Shown: in pieces, positions 1-11,800 of the stretch
How positions within the stretch are numbered: position 1 is the first letter of the stretch
Layout of the letters: each line of letters starts with the position of its first letter
Origin: Undaria pinnatifida
Taxonomy: Eukaryota > Sar > Phaeophyceae > Laminariales > Alariaceae
Reading direction: 5' to 3'
Length of the DNA stretch: 64,000 nt
Assembly (NCBI GenBank): GCA_012845835.1
Contig: JABAKD010000011.1
Span: 13,354,214 to 13,418,213, forward strand
Notes under the pieces: model-generated
Databases searched by the model: none
What the model saw: only the letters and a program-made list of their open reading frames with translations
Told to the model about the DNA's origin: nothing
Made by a program: the position numbers and the translations under genes

Positions 1-1030
1 ACACATTTAGGTTCACCGCTATCTTGGCATACGTGTTCGTGTACCAGTCGCGTTTTTCTTGTGTCTTGTCTTGTTTCGTTAGCATCGATTGACTGGGATA
101 CACCGGCTGTCTGTGCATAACAGTGAATATTATCACTGTGAGCGTTTTTGTGTCATGCGGCTGGGGCGTAATTTTTGTTTCGTTGACCTTTTGCCTTGGC
201 TTAAGACCAATCACGCGCCCGACAACACCCAGGCCTCGATAAGATTGAACTTTCAGACACACACCGGCCTCGTGGTACGGCTGTTCGCAGACTGTTTTTA
301 AATATTTTTATTTTGGCGATCGCTAACCCAAAAAAACCCAATCAAATTCAAGTAAACATCAGGTACAAGAATCTCATTCAGGATGTGGTCGGCTTGAAAT
401 CTTCGGGGGTCTCGCAAGCGTTCGTGTGAGTTGTTCCAGGTGTAATATTTAAAAAACAAAAAGCTCTTGAAAATTATAGAAAAGCTAAGTAGCCACTGCG
501 CGAGAAATCGGACAGTAACACCCACTAGTAATAGCCAAAACGAGTTTGTAGTTTAGCTTATATACAGTATACAGTAGGGGTCCCCCTATAAAGGGCGGTC
601 TGAATAAGGCGGTATCCCGATATAAGGCGGTCAAAATCGCTTGACGCGGCCGAGGAATTGCCCTAAAGTACTCATAACCTGGAACGAATAAGGCGGCTTC
701 CCGCAATAAGGCGGTCACATTGCTCTCGCACCCCACCGCCTTTCTGGGGGACCCCTGCTGTACTTGAGACCCATACCAGGTACGAGAGGCTTTGTGGTGT
801 CGCATTATCTCATACACCCCGTTGCTATCAGAGTCACTTTCTGTAATGTGGCGATCTTGAGATAACGCCAACTTGTGTGTAAAACAAAAACAGACAGAAC
901 TCCTCTGCAACAAACCCGAGATGAACCACGGACAAGTGCCGGATCCGTTGTTCACCCCATCTCTCAAGACGTCCCACTAACAAAAACCGCTTTTATTTGT
1001 TGGCTTGTGCCTTGCTTTCCCCGGAGACAG
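1..1030. other. Intron of the left-hand gene, no exon seen
   Basis: The stretch ends at a CAG acceptor (1028-1030) of the exon beginning at 1031, so it should be intron of the gene that enters from the left. A MITE-like element occupies about 571-765. I see no other coding patch with usable splice signals. Confidence 0.5.
571..765. mobile_element. MITE-like element, AAGGCGGT family, copy 1
   Basis: The ends are inverted copies of each other (CAGTAGGGGTCCCCC at the left, GGGGGACCCCTGCTGTA at the right). Inside, the motif AAGGCGGT recurs several times. The same arrangement is found near 42050-42235 and 47325-47535. No coding capacity is visible, so this is a short non-autonomous element; the transposase source is unknown. 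Confidence 0.6.
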
Positions 1031-1198
1031 GCTGCACCTGTCGCACTGTCTGCTGGCGTTCCTCTCGGCCTTCAAGGCCGAGGAGACTTTTGGGAAGCTG
1101 CGCGACGCTTACAACATGACTCGGGCGGAGGGCACGGCGGCGGTACCAACCTTCTCAGAGTGGACGTCCATCGGCTTCTGCAACCACATCTTCTGCCG
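1031..1198 (+). CDS. Penultimate exon of a paralogue of the Zn2Cys6 gene
   Basis: A 168-bp exon with a CAG acceptor at 1030 and a GTGAGG donor at 1199. It starts with the last base of a codon and ends two bases into the next. The translation (LHLSHCLLAFLSAFKAEET near its start, IGFCNHIFCR-like end) aligns with the minus-strand exon 11345-11515: both share an RLH start, a Y-N pair, an EW(T/K)(S/G)IG block and an H-(I/V)-FCR end, and both have identical intron phases. This identifies the gene as a paralogue of the Zn2Cys6 gene to its right; the DNA-binding part would lie outside the window. Function beyond that is inferred from the relative. Confidence 0.75.
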
Positions 1199-1498
1199 GT
1201 GAGGGCCGTATGCGGGCGCCGAGCTTTGCTGTACGGAGAAGATGCTCGCAACAGTGTGGCTGTACCGTCGTGTCATAAATGTCGTCGGGTGAAGAAGACA
1301 CGCGATATTCTTGGCAACGGTATCGCCTTATCACTGTAGGTTTTGCCTCCTCCGCCGATGGCATTGTCGTCACTCTTCCGTGTCTGTTTTTGTGCACCGG
1401 CATCACGCTCGATTCAAGCGCCTGTTGCGTTGTGTTATTTTGCTGCGCCGTACATCACGCTCATTTCCAGCTACAATAATTGTTGTTACTGTTGACAG

Positions 1499-2801
1499 GG
1501 CTATTGACGATCGGCTACAAAAGAAAACGAAGCAAGCAGTCGAGGTCAACCACGAAGGCGAGGAGATCAACTCCGAAGATCAGCAGCAGCATCCACAGCA
1601 GCGCTTCCAGAACCAGCCCCAGTCAACCACGCCAGAGCGACACCAGCATCAGCACCAGCAACACCAGGGCATCCATTCCCCCCCAGACCAGCACCTGCAC
1701 CACCGCAAGGGAGACGCACACCGGGCGACGGAGGGGGGTGCCCACCGGGCCACTCCTTCCCCTCCCCCCCTCCCCTCTCAAGCTTCGATCCCACACGAGG
1801 CTGTTTCCGCGCAAGGCCTTTCGGACCAAACCGTCCCAAGGAGTTGCCGAAACGAGGCGGTTTCCGCGCAAAGCCTTTCAGAACAAACCCTCCCAAGGAA
1901 CTATCGAAACGAGGCGACTTCCGCGCAAGGTTTTTCGGAACGAACCGTCCCAAAGAGTTATCGAGGCGAGGCCATTTCTGCGCAAGGCCTTTCTGACCAA
2001 GCTCTCCCAAGGACTTATCAAAACGAGGCAATCTCCACCCAAAAGGTTTCGGACCAAACCGTTCCAAGGAGTTATCGAAACGAGGCGGTTGCCGCGCAAG
2101 GTCTATCGGACCAAACCGTCCCAAGGATTTATGGAGATGAGGCCGTCCCCGCCAAGGACGTTTCGGACCAGAGGAGCCATCAGCCACTTCGGCAAGTGCA
2201 AGGTCTGCGGTCACCCCAACCTCTTCATCGTGGCGGGGACGAGGGGGGCAATGCGGTGGAGAACGCCTCCAACCCAACGTACGCCGCTGTGTTGCCCGAT
2301 GATTACGTTTCGGAAGCTTTTCCCCCGGTGTCATATTCTGGTCTTCCAGCAGGCTGCGTCGTGGAACCGTCGCCCCCAGGCTCTTCTTCTGGTCTTGCAA
2401 GCGACGGTGGTGACGGGCAGTTGGTGTCCTGGGCGAATGAGGTAACCCCGTTGTCGCCGGTGGCAATGGGGCAAACGTCTGCAGCGGCCGCGGTGGCAAA
2501 GGAGACGGGGACAGCGGCAACGGTACCTGCGACGGTACCAGCGCAAGGGTTCCTCGGAGGTGCTTCTTACGACGTGATCGCGGTCTCGGGCGATACCGAT
2601 GCTGGTGGTGACACCTTCGGCGACGGCGGTGGCGGTGGTGTTGGTGGCGATGTGACGACGGCCGACGCGGCGGGAGGGTGGGGGGGCGCCAGCCGGAGCC
2701 GAGAGATCGGCGGGAGAGACTGCCGGTCGCGAGAAGCGGCCGGACCGCGGGACACATTTGGGTCCGACTGGAAGGACAGCGGGACGGAGAAGGGGTGGTG
2801 A
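1499..2801 (+). CDS. Last exon of the left paralogue, with 19-residue tandem repeats
   Basis: The acceptor is CAG at 1496-1498. The exon adds one base that completes the arginine codon begun in 1031-1198 and then stays open for 433 codons to a stop at 2799-2801. The start is Gln/His-rich, followed by about 6.7 copies of a 19-residue repeat (type EAVSAQGLSDQTVPRSYRN, 57 bp per unit, about 1797-2190) and an Ala/Gly/Ser/Pro-rich tail. No folded domain is recognised; the tail is probably disordered. Two other frames, one on each strand, are also open through the repeats because the unit length is a multiple of three. I chose this frame because it joins in phase to the upstream exon. The minus-strand paralogue ends quite differently. 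Confidence 0.65.
1797..2190 (+). repeat. 57-bp coding tandem repeat
   Basis: Six full units and one partial unit of 57 bp, each starting near GAGGCNGTTTCCGC and diverged by a few bases. They encode a 19-residue repeat within the exon 1499-2801. Confidence 0.85.
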
Positions 2802-5250
2802 TGGTGGACAACGACAGCGCAACGGGGATAGAGGGGCGCGGGTATCGCTTCCAGCGGTGGTGCGAGCTTATCGTTTCTCTTAGGGAGGGGATATACCGAC
2901 GCTATGCGAGCGTGATTGTTTTATTTGGGGGCAAATGTTGCTGGAGCAGGCGTTGATGATGAACGGAGGCACCTTGCAAGTTGATGCTTGAGATGAAGAG
3001 GGCGTGTTATTCGTAGCCCTGTGTTAGAACTGCACGAACGTTAGTGGAGGAATTATTTGGAATTAGTGTGGGGTATTTTTTACAGTTCTGAAACGCGTAA
3101 TATTGGCGTAAGCGGTGTTTTGGGATCGTTGCGTTAGGCATTCTCGCGATGGCTGCGGGTTGTGGGTGATCTCCGTAGACCGCAGTGGGTACAGTAGTGG
3201 TCCCTATTTAGTGCCGGTATGTGCACTATAGAGAGAAACACCGGCATTATACCGCAACCGGCACTACTCGGCATACTTCCACTACTGGTTGTTCCATATG
3301 TGCCAAATTAGGTCACAGGCACTGTAGAGGGCAATCGGCACAATAGAAGGACCTCCACTCTACCGCATAGGTTGGACAGAGCCGTTGGCGGCGTTGGTGT
3401 TGGAAGGGGGCAGCGGAAAGGAAGGCAGGTGAACAAGTCCGCGCTGTTTTTTTCTTGGTTTTCCTTGATACACCCACCGTAAGGGATCTTATTTTGGAGG
3501 GCGTACATTGACGCCAGCAATGAACACATACCCCTGAAGTTGCCAACGTAGCTCCGTTGATTAGACGGATTGAAGCGCGGCCACGGGGCGAAAGCAGGTA
3601 AAAATAATGATAGGGGCGGGGTTCCAGGGGATAGAGGACGTGGAAGGGACGATAGCCTTCTTCCGTGGTGTCCGACGCTACGCGTTTAGCATTTGCTTGA
3701 TCGCGTGTCGATTTTCTTGTAAGCGAGGACGTTTAACAACACACCTCTTGAGTATTTGAGTGATACACATATGGATGTTCGCTGTCTGTAGGGAGTGGGT
3801 GGCATCGGATGACTAAGCCTTGATGAACGGTGGCGGTGCAGTCGGCTGTGTCACGCGTGGTGCACTCAGCCACGGCGCAGTTGTGTGCGACGCACCGGTA
3901 TTTTCTTGATGTGCCCCATAGGATTTATTTTCATGGAATTCTGACTTTTTTTTACGTATTTTTGTTGTCGTACTTTTAGTCTTTATTTTGTCTACCGACC
4001 ATTCTTCCTTAGAGGTCATAGTTTTTATATTGTCTTCCAGTCGTTCTGTGTTAGAGGACAGACTTTACATGTTCCTAAAACCATGAAAAGCATGGATATC
4101 ACACGAGGTGCTGGCCGTTGGTACACGAGACAGCACATTATTGATTTGTGGCGCACATAAGCGTTATACCTACCTCCACACATTACGCGTGTTAGAGTCA
4201 CCGCAAATACACGTCTTGCTGTCCGCGCAAGGCAGCAAGACCGGCCATATTTCAACCGTTCAGTCCTAGACTACGTGTGTGTATACAAAGAGTCCCAAAG
4301 CTGCATGCAACCGACAGGGCCTCTTTCTTGTTTTTCGCGAGTCGAAGAGACGCTTGCGTTAGGGGAGGGGGGGGTATAAGTTGTTGGTATAGTGCGTATT
4401 GGAGGTCTTAAACCCAGGTAAGGATATTTTCCTAGGTACTCTACCTAGCTGGGGAGAAAGTAAGTTCGTGCTCGCAGTGTTCTGGTTGGTCCCTTTCCTT
4501 TGACGAGGCGTTTTTTGTTGTGTACAACCCTTGGGTAACAGTGACACCTTCCAAAGTGGCGTTGCTTTTTTTCGTTGGGATTTTTTTGCCATGGACAGCG
4601 TCAGGTCACGGCAGTTTTACGACTGGTCAACAATTTCATGGGGCGTTATTAGCGGAAGGCCCTGAATAATAGTGGAGCGCTACGATTGGTGGAAATCCCT
4701 GGATGAGGTCAGCGGATTGTTCTGATTTGTGTAAATCCCACGATGAGTTCGGCGAAGTAGTCTGATTAGAGTTGACAAATGTCGATGCTGAAGTCACAGC
4801 CCCGGTTTCCGATATCAACTTTAAGGGTGGCGTCGTTTCTGTTATGTTCATGGTCTTTGGTCCCATGCTTTACTGCACGGGACTTTTCTAATTAACTGGT
4901 GAACAAATTGAAGGATCAATACGATTGGTGAAAATCCCGGGGTGAGGTCAGACATCGATACTAAAGCCAGCCCCGGGATAAATACCAAGGTGGATTCCAA
5001 CGTGGCGTCATTTTTTTTTTCTGTCCGTGGTATCTTTTCTTCCCAGATCAGATAATAGCACGGTGATAGATGTTGCGAAGTTCCTCCCAAGCAGTCGTGG
5101 TAAGGAAGAGCCTAGACTGCCGCAAAAATTTGCCCGGTCGCAGCCGTGGTAGAGTATCGTCAGGAGGCGGAATCCATGCACGGGTCACTGGCATAGAGGT
5201 CAGGATTATTGTTCCCGGGTGTTATAGAATGCGGGAATATGATATATGTG
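2802..5250. other. Intergenic, between convergent genes
   Basis: AT-richer DNA downstream of the stop at 2801. A GTGCCGG-family MITE-like element lies at about 3190-3365. No exon with splice signals is seen; the short ORFs have random-looking composition. Confidence 0.5.
3190..3365. mobile_element. MITE-like element, GTGCCGG family, copy 1
   Basis: Begins with TACAGTAGTGGTCCC and carries repeated AGTGCCGGT, ACCGGCA and CACTATAG words in both orientations. Related copies are at about 21125-21300 and 51285-51485. It has no coding capacity. Confidence 0.5.
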
Positions 5251-5261
5251 GCGTTAACGCC

Positions 5262-5866
5262 GCCGCAGATGATCACCAATCTCCAGATCCATTTGCGGGC
5301 GGCGGGCACGGTGGACATGAAGCGGTACACCGTGCGCTCTCCCGGTTGGGAGGGGCGGCGAGCTCCAAGATGGACCGTACGGCCATGGGCAATTTTATGG
5401 AGTACGTGGGGTGACAGTCCGCAACCGTCGCACATAGGGTTCACAGCCTCCGCCGCCCGTGGCGGGGGTGAAGCGTTCTCGCCAAACGGCGTTCATAGAG
5501 GCGGACGTCCTGCAGCTGCCCGCAAAGTTTGCATGTTCGTACACAACGAGTGCACGGGACTATCGAAGCCGAATCTACTACGCAGTCGTAGGGATCAAGG
5601 TACTATAGAAGTTTGGGTATCATGAGAACGACAAGAAACCCGAAGGGAGGATGCTAACAAGAGACAAATACACTGCGCCCCGAGAAGGGCAAAGGGGCAA
5701 CCAGTTTGGGCGTGATTTCATGCCGCAGCAGAGAGGCCTCATTGATCCCAAACTATATACCTGGTACGAGTTACAGCGTCGGCGAAATGTGACAGCAGTA
5801 CTCTGGGCTGAGTACAAAATCGATCGTTCTTTTACCACGTTGGCTCCGCCAGAAACACCCTGACTT
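5262..5866 (+). pseudogene. Unidentified broken coding region
   Basis: A GC-rich patch with protein-like composition in changing frames. One frame runs to 5414 (ending MGNFMEYVG then stop). A second frame opens after an AG at 5446 (KRSRQTAFIEADVLQLPAK, then RDYRSRIYYAVVGIK), is interrupted by a single TAG at 5606-5608, and continues in the same frame to a stop at 5864-5866 (LIDPKLYTWYELQRRRN, IDRSFTTLAPPETP). I do not recognise the family. It may be a decayed gene or transposon fragment, or part of a spliced gene whose junctions I could not phase. Confidence 0.35.
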
Positions 5867-6884
5867 TTGGCGTCGTCGGCAGTAAGGCCAGCCCCGGATA
5901 TATCAAGGTAGGGGGCACCGACAATCGTTGGTTAATTTCGGATAATCGTCCTAGCGTAAATCATTTGCACAACAGGTGTTATCGCGAGCGCTTCATATTG
6001 CAGACGCTCACAAGCGTGTATATGGGGAAATAATAGTGCGGTTGCGGAATCTTACCCTCATGGGAGCTTGGGCTTCGCACCGATAGAAACGTCGCAATGC
6101 GTGAGCCGAGAAAATTACGGGCGATTGTTCTGGTGGTACTGGAGTGTTTGTTTCGTCGAAGAAGTCTCTGAAAAACGTCCGGTTGGTTCAGTTGATGTTG
6201 GCTGATGCTGATGCCTAGTAATTCGTTTCTCTTAACGATGAGGACGAGCGTGTATGTTATGTCTCCAGTTTTGTTTTTGATAGCACCTTATGCATCTAAG
6301 CAATAATAACAACCGCAGTACCTCGTAAGATATGATGGCCGTTTTGGTCCTGTTAATTGCAGTAGAAACGTTTGATGGAGGTGTGAACACGCTGTTCAGG
6401 TTGTTGCGAACGCTTGTTGTGTAAAGGATACATTGGGTAGCATACGATACAGCCATTCTTGCTTGTAGTAGTTTGAGTTACGAATAGTCAGTCTCGTGGA
6501 AGAAACCCCATTTCCTCCCTTCCGTATTGTTTTGCCCTCAACGACGTATATGCTGGAAATCCTGAGTCGAAGAAGTAAGAGCTGCCGCATGTGTATTCTC
6601 TCCATCTTGGGAGTCACGACTGGCCGACGTAAATATTCTTGAGTGCGAAAAATCTAGGTATCACGGGCATTTGTTTGCGACATTGCAGTTGCAGATGCGA
6701 CATCCATCGAGGGGGGGGTGTTGTGAAATAAGTAACAACAGCCTATAGACTAATGCTGCCGTTAACAATGTTCATTATCAACTACACAGCTTCATGTACT
6801 TCGTGCCTGGCATGTATGTGTCGATATACGCGAAAACTTTTCAACTTTTGCGTCGTTGCTCTACCGATTATTCGTGCATTCCCT

Positions 6885-7255
6885 ACTTCTCGTCGCCCAC
6901 GGAAACATTTTTTTTTTTCTTTTTTTTTCATCCCATACATTATCCTCGCACTACTCTCGTGCTCCCTCCCAGTAGTAACTCAGATCCCCGGTCATATAGC
7001 GGGCCCTTCTCCCCCCTCCCCGCTACGGTACGTGCCTTCATTTTTATCGCGAGAAAAATTCAGAATTTTCTTCCCTCGTCGACTCCCGTCGAATTGTACC
7101 TACCCACGCTGCTAGGCGCTCTCAGCAGTCGATCCTTGTATTTTTTGCATTTTTGCAAATAAAGTAAAAATCTCACCACGGTGGGAATCGAACTCAAGGA
7201 CCAACGCTAGTAGTATTCGAGGGTAACCACTAGACCACCGGGGCAACCGGTCACA
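6885..7255 (-). mobile_element. tRNA-derived SINE, minus strand
   Basis: Read on the minus strand, the element starts (about 7250-7172) with a tRNA-like head containing an A box (TGGTCTAGTGG) and a B box (GTTCGATTC). The body carries CGACGAGG, CTCGCGATAAAAA and a CTGGGAGGGAGCACGAG block. The same head and body are at 56288-56640 on the plus strand. RNA polymerase III transcription is expected for such heads. Confidence 0.7.
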
Positions 7256-7314
7256 GTCGAGGCCAATAATTACTTCGGCGTCGGTGTATTTGCACTTTCC
7301 CTGTTAATCCCTAA

Positions 7315-8582
7315 ATGCATTCAGAGCGGGATAAAAAGAGCAGCATCGGCCACACGAAACAGCCTGCTGCTGAGGTAGGGGATGTGCCCGGACTGCGAAG
7401 CAACGAGCTACTTGGTGCTGTATGCCAAATGCCCGTAGCATGGTCCCACTCGTGCTGCTGGAAGCACTTCTTAGGCTCTTGGTATTATCGCCATCGGTGT
7501 TTGGTGGATATATACATGGGCCGCAAATGCGATATTGGTTGACGTCCCAGATGGAAATAAATACTCGTTGAGTACTCCAGTGTTATCCAACGACAGCCCT
7601 TGCGACCTTGATGACAAAAAATACTAAAATAACACACCTATGGAATAAAACACATCAGCCGGTGTGGAGTCTACAGCGGACCGAAAACAACACAATGATC
7701 GACCGGGGTTGCACGGCTCAAGTCGCCAGTGCTCGCCAGCGTTCGCCCAAGACATCTTCGAGTGGGCTATTGGCAGGCTTAAGCCAAATCCGCGGCCATC
7801 CCTTGAGGCGTCCCATCCCCTTATCGAAATGCAAGGTATCAAGACAACCACCCATGCAACACGACAATCCCGCCATCCTTTGTTCCAGCTCGGTACTTGA
7901 AAACACCTGCTACAGTATGATACTGCTGCTACACTATGGGAAGATGGGAAGTCGTTCGTACGACCGTTCACCTTCAAACAAAAACAGCACACGGGGGAAC
8001 AGCGCGCCAACGCCACCCACTAGCGCTGCATAACAGCAGAGCTACACCTGGTAAATTGAATGGTAAAGCCCCACACAAACAACGCGCATTGTGGCTGCGA
8101 CCCATCGAGCCGGAGCAGACCAACTTTCACGCAATTTCACCCGGGACACGTCCAAATCGTGCCCTGGCACGAACCAAACGGAGGAGTTGCACTCCTGCCC
8201 CTCCCCCCTGGTGCGCGCGAGATCTGCCTGGTCGGTGAAACCCGACGTTCTCTGTCCCGGCATCGTAGGGATGCGAGGGTGTATGGTCATACGACTGCGA
8301 CTCTGCAAGAAAAGGAGAAGGCCCCTCCTTCTCCCTCCAAGTGAGTCCCAAAAGGGCTTCACTGAGTGCACCCACCTTAGGGAGGAAAATGTAACATGAA
8401 TACCTAACCACTGTAGTACTTATCAGCGGTGCTGTACACACCAGATAGTACGGCGAGCCTGAACAAACTATCGCAGCCTGCCCCGTTTAGAGCCGTACCT
8501 GCAATATGGGGTAACTACTTACAACTTGCGTGGAACAAATTCGCAGCAGTATCTAAGGTAAGGGTGATTATCTAAATTACAT
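7315..8582. other. Intergenic, near the 3' end of the Zn2Cys6 gene
   Basis: Contains ORFs of up to about 140 codons (for example 7608-8033) without recognisable motifs or matching splice signals, and a reversed copy of the ATGACCAT repeat family at about 8200-8345. I do not call a gene here. Confidence 0.4.
8200..8345 (-). repeat. Dispersed repeat, ATGACCAT family, reversed copy
   Basis: On the minus strand it reads CGTATGACCATACACCCTCG, then CGGGACAGAGAACGTCGGG and CACCGACCAGGCAGAT. The same word order occurs on the plus strand near 9150-9300, 14590-14770, 26430-26570 and 46860-47060. Confidence 0.6.
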
Positions 8583-8862
8583 CTACGCTGGGCCCCACTC
8601 CAAGGTCGATGCCAACGCCGTCTTGTCAGCATCTTCCAGGAGCGACAATAAGCCCTTGTCGATCAGCTCGTCTTTCGACAACGAACCCTCGTCGGCTAGC
8701 TCATCTGTCCAGGGAACCTCCGCTTCGCCAGGGTACATCGGCTCGTCCTCGCACTCCACGTTGTTCAAGCTGTCCCTGCTGTCCCTGCGGTATACCGACG
8801 TGCTTTTCCGCAGCTTGGAGAATAATGACCTGCCGCAAGGACGCAGACGCACCATGTTATTG
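8583..8862 (-). CDS. Zn2Cys6 gene, exon 13 (terminal)
   Basis: Acceptor TTTGCAG at 8863-8869 on the minus strand; one base completes the codon left by exon 12. The exon has 92 residues and a TAG at 8585-8583. It begins with a basic segment (SNNMVRLRPCGRSLFSKLRK) and ends acidic (DELADEGSLSKDELIDK, LLEDADKTALASTLEWGPA). An acidic C-terminus could be an activation region, which is inference. Confidence 0.8.
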
Positions 8863-11800
8863 CTGCAAACGGTAAAAATGGCATGTGGCATGCGGCAAGA
8901 GGCGCAAAGGAGCTCCGTTCTCATAAAAGAGGAAAAGACATCTCAGGTGCGACTTCAAGAATTCGTTGAAATTCATACCCGCAAGCTGCGTGTGATAATT
9001 CGATCGGCGTCGGCCTTGTTGGTGTTACAACTGGCGGCGCCGTCTACCATGTGGGAGAGAAACGTGCGAGAGCGAAGGGTGGAGGATGGAGCATGGTACA
9101 TGGTACAGAAACAACACAGTCGGGGCGGCGGGGGGGGTGTACTCGATATTCGCGCATGGCCGTAGTCGTATGACCATAAACCCGCGCATCCCGAATGCCC
9201 GGACGGAGCACGTTGGGTTTTCACCGACCAGGCAAACATTTCTTGCGCCACGCGCAAAGCGCCGTGAGGCGTTCGGCGAGTCGCATGGAGAGTGAGCTGC
9301 ATCCTAATAAGAACTGCCTGTAAGGCGGACTTGAATATGGATGACAGCTTCAAAAGGTGAAGTTCATTTCCGATATGGCCACTTCCGGAGACATCAATGG
9401 AAGCGCTATGTAACTGCCTCGTGGGTGCCTGAACATAAACACTACGTTCTATCATACGGCCATTCCCCTTGTGCGGAGTAAAAGTTCTCCACCCCGAACA
9501 AATGATCCCACTCGACCGCCAGCTGTGATCGACCGCGAGAAACGAACAAACAAAAACGGTACGCCAGTGGTCTAGCTCACGTAGTGAGCGGTTTTGCAGT
9601 GTCGTTGCCAACCGACGCCGACCCAACCTATATACTCCGGAGTATAATATAGGTGGATGAGGCAGGGGGGGGGGGGGGGGGGCACGGTATGGACGCTGGG
9701 GGAACATTCGTCCCCGTTCGCTTCCTGCAAAAATCGTCTTGGGAGTGTGTGCCGGCTTCACAGAATAAACCCCTTTTTGCTACCGAACGACATAATCAGT
9801 ACTCATCGCATCCGGCGTCCGTCCTGATTCATCCTAGAGAGGAAAAATGCCGTGGTCACAGACAGGTACGACAGAGATAAAGTAACCAAAATCAACCGAT
9901 GAAATAAAGTGAAATGCCCGCATAATATATACCGGGTACGACTACCCCATCAAAATCAACCTGAAACAAGAAGAGAAAGCAGAAAAACAAAACAAAAACA
10001 GAAAACCAAAAATGACACAAGAACGGGAGGACCCAAGAAAGAGAAGAGGGAGAAATAAAACACTCTCTTGGCTGTTCTCTCTCTCGTGGATGCCTTGATA
10101 ATCGGACGAGAAATGGACCTGGTCGCGAAAGGGGCATTTCGAGGTGTATTCGCGCTGCATCACTGACGCTCGAGCTCACCACCGCGGGAAAAACGCGCGG
10201 GGGGGGGGGGTGGGCACATGGAATTCGGACTGGGCAACAACGGCGAGGAAAAACAAAACCTTACGTCTCTATTGGTGAACCACTGTGTGCACGTGTGTGC
10301 GTGCGCCCATGGGCAATCGATGTCCCGTTGCTATTCTTGCGATGCACACCGAAAGCATAAGCCCCGTTGAAAATTCAAAGGAAAACACAAAAACACACAC
10401 GACTACCAACGATTATAGTACAGCATCGGCCATAAGGGAAACGGGACGAGTCAAACACTGCCAAGCAAGGGATTCGACCACACGCGCGAAGCAGGGTGAC
10501 GCTTGCGCTGCAGTATGCTCTCCCCGTCACGGGGGATCGTACAGCAGTAACCAGAACCCACGATGGACGCCAAAAATCAGCATTTTCCGTGGGTTTACTA
10601 CCCATCATGGCCCGGTATTTTAATATTCAGCTTTACGTTCGAACTCAACTCGTGGAAGATTTTACCCTCAGCGACCTTCTGGACAAACCACAACCCGTGG
10701 CCGCAGGAGTCTTCCCTTTCCCCCGATGCGTGCTTTCGTTGTTATCGCGCATAGGGTTCAGATGCGTGCTTTCGTTGTTATCGCGCATAGGGTTCAGTGG
10801 TCCTCAATACTGCAAGCATGCTCCCCTGTACTGATTACTATCAAATTGGTCCGCATCACTATGTCCCTCCGCATTATTGCTATTAGTGCACAATTCGACA
10901 CGACGAGGGGAAAAAAGTGCTGCATTCTCCTCGCGATAAAAAGGAAGGCACGTGCTGTAGCGGGGGAGTACATTCGAGAAAAGCCTGCTTGGTGACCCCG
11001 GATGAGCTGCGTTACGTCTACAGGGAGGGAGCAGGAGAAAGAAAAAGTGCAAGAAAAAAGATGGGATGAGCAATAGCAATTGAAAAGAAAAGGCCCCGAG
11101 TACAATGTTCCCCCGTACTAATGATGGTTGCTGCTTGACGTCACATTCGTTCGTCGTTTTTTCGTCGCTGTACATGGTTCTCGAGAATCGTGATTAGGGT
11201 CAAACGCATGTGGTCTGTCCACAGCGCCCAAACACGGCATAGTCTGTTGTCGGAATATTACCCTTTTACAGACTCTCTGCATGTGTTTTAATAAAGTCAA
11301 TGGTTTAGGTTTCACCGCATTGTCGGTAGACTGCCGCGTTTCACCTGCAAAATACGTGGTGGCAGATGCAGCCTATTCCCTTCCACTCGTCAAGGGGAGG
11401 CGCCTCTGGCGCGCTAGCAGGCCTGACGGTATTGTACGTCTCCCGCAGTTTCTCGTAGCCTAAGCGGCTCTCGTTCTTAGCGAGAGAGCCCAAGGCTAAG
11501 TGCGTGATGTGCAGCCTGCACAAAGGTAAGGAAGGCCCCGCCAGGGAAGGGAGTGGGTAGCGACGGGGAGGTATTTCGGGGTGGGGTGAACAACACGGGT
11601 TAAACAAACCCTTCGGGGCTCCGAGGGAGGGAAACACCGAAGACAAAGTGACAGCTACATAATCAGTCACAAAGAACGAGCCCAAGCTACCGGTTAACAC
11701 TTGCCACGTCAATACCAGCCACAAAACAACACGTACTCGTGATACCACTCAACTTTCCCCAAAACAGCATGCAATGCAATTCACAGTAAGGTGTTGACGA

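Noticed and set aside
1567-2811. 414-codon minus-strand ORF opposite the repeat exon
   Set aside because: It is open only because the 57-bp repeat and GC-rich tail lack stops on that strand. The plus-strand frame joins in phase to the upstream exon.
7608-8033. 141-codon plus-strand ORF and its 130-codon minus-strand shadow
   Set aside because: Random-looking composition, no motif, no splice partner, and it runs into a dispersed repeat.
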